From: Agrostemma githago | Taxonomy: Eukaryota; Streptophyta; Magnoliopsida; Caryophyllales; Caryophyllaceae | Direction of reading: 5' to 3' | Length of the DNA stretch: 64,000 nt | NCBI GenBank assembly: GCA_958450325.1 | Contig: OY288251.1 | Location: 15,938,976 to 16,002,975, forward strand | Part shown: piece after piece, positions 62,466 through 64,000 of the stretch | How the letters are laid out: every line of letters begins with the position of its first letter | Numbering within the stretch: position 1 is the stretch's first letter | Position numbers and translations under genes: made by a program | Notes under the pieces: model-generated | Databases searched by the model: none | Told to the model about the DNA's origin: nothing | Seen by the model: the letters and a program-made list of their open reading frames with translations, nothing else

Positions 62466-64000
62466 GATCCAACCTATGAAAATTGAGAAATAGCATGTCG
62501 TGCCACGACGTAAAATAAGGCGCTTCTCGGGAGGCAACCCGAGCTTGTATATTTATTTTGTATGCGTGACTAATTATTTTACTTAGTTTTATCTTTTTCC
62601 TTTATATTTCATTTCCCTATTTCACTTGTCTTGGTCCAATGTGGGAATTTTGCAGGATAGAAAACTGTGATCCGTTCCTGAACATGTGATAGTTGTCAAT
62701 GGGATGACGTTTTCAAAAATCAACGTGGACAAGATGCATATATTTATACTTCGCTAGACCCGCTAAGTACCTTTATCCCTCTTATATATTTATGTGTGCA
62801 AATTTTCAGCTCTTTGTTGTCTCTTTTGACATCGAGGACAATGTCGGATTTAAGTGTGGGGATGAGGTAAACTGAAATTTGGATAGATTATTGCTGAATG
62901 TGGAGTTGGCGGGTGGCCATTGCATTGAATGTGTGGTTTGCAGGCTATTTTAAAAATTTGGGATATGTGAATATTTAGGGGAAGTGTTGTCGAAATTTTT
63001 TGAATTTTTTTTTTTTTTTTGATAGAATTTGAGTTTAAAAGTTTTAGCCTTTGTTTTTATTGAACTACCTAAACTTGGGAAGTTGACGACAAATTCTAAC
63101 CTAACTTTTTTAAAAAAAACAATTTTTATTAATGATATGAATGAAAAAAAATGTTTTGAAGTTATATATGCAATTATTTTTCCTCTCGATCGAACTTGGG
63201 TTAATTAATTTAATAGCAGATAATATTTTAAGTCTCTTTTAAATTTAATTTATAAATAAATTATAAAGAATAGCACTTGCTTTAGCTACCTTAACTACTT
63301 TTTTTTCGTTGACTCTAGAGATACAAGCGGTAAGCCGGTCTTGTCTAATTAATTTACTTTCATAGGTGACTCCTAATTAGGGCGATAAGGAAGATTAGAT
63401 ACCTCAAGAGTGAGTGAGTCGTTCTTGTGACTCGAGTTAGTAAATCCGAGGGGAACCTAGTCCTAATGGGATTGGGAGAATGCCTAATGCCTTGTCCGGA
63501 AGGGCGGGAGTCATTGGTTGAAAGCTCGCTACATGGGTCACTTGATCGAAAGAAAAAAAAAGAAAAAAATATGAATGAAGAAAAAACAAAAAAAATCGAA
63601 AAGAAAAATAAAGAAAGAAGAAAGAAAAAGAATAAGTGTGGAAAAAGTGAGACGAGGTATCTAGTTTGACTTATATGCTCGGGAGAACGATCCTCGTACT
63701 GAACTGGTAATAGGAATTTACATGAAAGTAAATCCCCCTCCCCTAAGACCTTAAACTACTGAAACTTGTCTTCTTGAGTCAATACAAATAGATTTTTTGA
63801 AGGTAGTTAAATCGGGTGTGAAGGATAATGAGTTTATTTATAATTTGAATTTAGAAGCGGTTTAACATGTTATATGTTATTAAATTAGTTAATTGAATAG
63901 TTTTAAGGTAGGAGAAATTTTATGTATGTAGTACTTGCTAATCTAACTCGAAATTATTCTGTTAAGTTTACTGACTTATAAAAAATGCTTTCTTAATTAT
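62466..64000 (+). other. 3' non-coding region of the Athila-like element
   Basis: It holds a perfect hairpin, CTCGGGAGGCAACCCGAG (62526-62543), preceded by GTCGTGCCACGACG, both common behind integrase in Athila elements. A PPT-like TAAGTGTGGGGATGAGG lies at 62852-62868, and an A-rich tract at 63543-63640. No gene is seen. Confidence 0.6.
62526..62543 (+). other. Conserved hairpin behind integrase
   Basis: CTCGGG and CCCGAG pair around the loop AGGCAA. The upstream GTCGTGCCACGAC (62500-62512) forms another small inverted repeat. They may act in RNA stability, processing or packaging; the function is not known to me. Confidence 0.5.

Larger units (their letters stand above)
58592..64000 (+). 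mobile_element. Athila-like Ty3/gypsy retrotransposon with 5' internal deletion
   Basis: An LTR-like sequence (58592 to about 59598) leads straight into pol. PBS, gag and protease are missing, so an internal deletion joined the LTR to the pol start. Pol (59599-62465) and a long 3' non-coding region with a conserved hairpin and a PPT-like tract follow; the 3' LTR lies outside the window or starts after 62870. RT and integrase motifs fit the Athila lineage. Confidence 0.75.

Noticed and set aside
63427..63669. Lys/Glu-rich frame near the right end
   Set aside because: It reads through the A-rich tract typical of the 3' non-coding part of Athila-like elements.
1..64000. tRNA, rRNA, bacterial or organellar genes
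   Set aside because: Apart from the SINE-like candidate, no cloverleaf or rRNA segment was recognised by eye, and no plastid or mitochondrial coding sequence was recognised.

Overview
The window is nuclear DNA from a flowering plant, almost certainly a eudicot. It is transposon-dense: Ty3/gypsy elements of the Athila and Tat lineages, Ty1/copia elements (SIRE-like and gag-only), a Mutator-like region with a FAR1-type transposase, a Stowaway MITE, and a pentatricopeptide-repeat (PPR) pseudogene. No intact single-copy host gene was found. The Tat element resembles the Retand type first described in Silene, so Caryophyllales is possible, but that is a weak inference.

Layout. 1-5737: 5' part of a minus-strand Athila-like element (degenerate gag, PBS, long LTR), with a solo LTR (3613-5140, TSD AACCT) inside its LTR. 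5738-37150: an older Mutator-like region carrying two plus-strand Ulp1-like (C48) cysteine-protease gene copies, a small unknown ORF and a minus-strand FAR1-like transposase pseudogene, with clusters of a 22-25 bp repeat built on TATAGTCACAC. Two LTR elements split this region. One is a non-autonomous element (9872-17626, TSD TAGTA). The other is a young Tat/Retand-like element (23993-36383, TSD GAAAC) with an uninterrupted 1907-codon gag-pol on the minus strand, two opposite-strand genes and a 125-bp tandem array. 37674-48200: AT-rich DNA with two inverted arms of a ~155 bp repeat, a foldback sequence and a decayed SIRE-like copia element with an extra ORF. 48200-54860: AT-rich intergenic DNA with a Stowaway MITE, a SINE candidate, CACTA-like ends, a PPR pseudogene and several tandem repeats. 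54861-58614: gag-only copia-like element on the minus strand. 58592-64000: a plus-strand Athila-like element missing PBS, gag and protease but keeping most of pol.

How the parts work together. The Ulp1 plus FAR1 pairing recalls the known ULP-bearing MULEs (Kaonashi elements). The first Ulp1 copy keeps the His-Asp-Gln-Cys catalytic set; the second has Ser for Cys. The non-autonomous LTR element has LTRs, PBS and PPT but no polymerase, so it must have used proteins from another element; its PBS is of the same type as that of the neighbouring Athila-like element. By eye, LTR divergence is about 1.0% for the Tat element and 1.7% for the non-autonomous one, so both inserted recently relative to their decayed host region.
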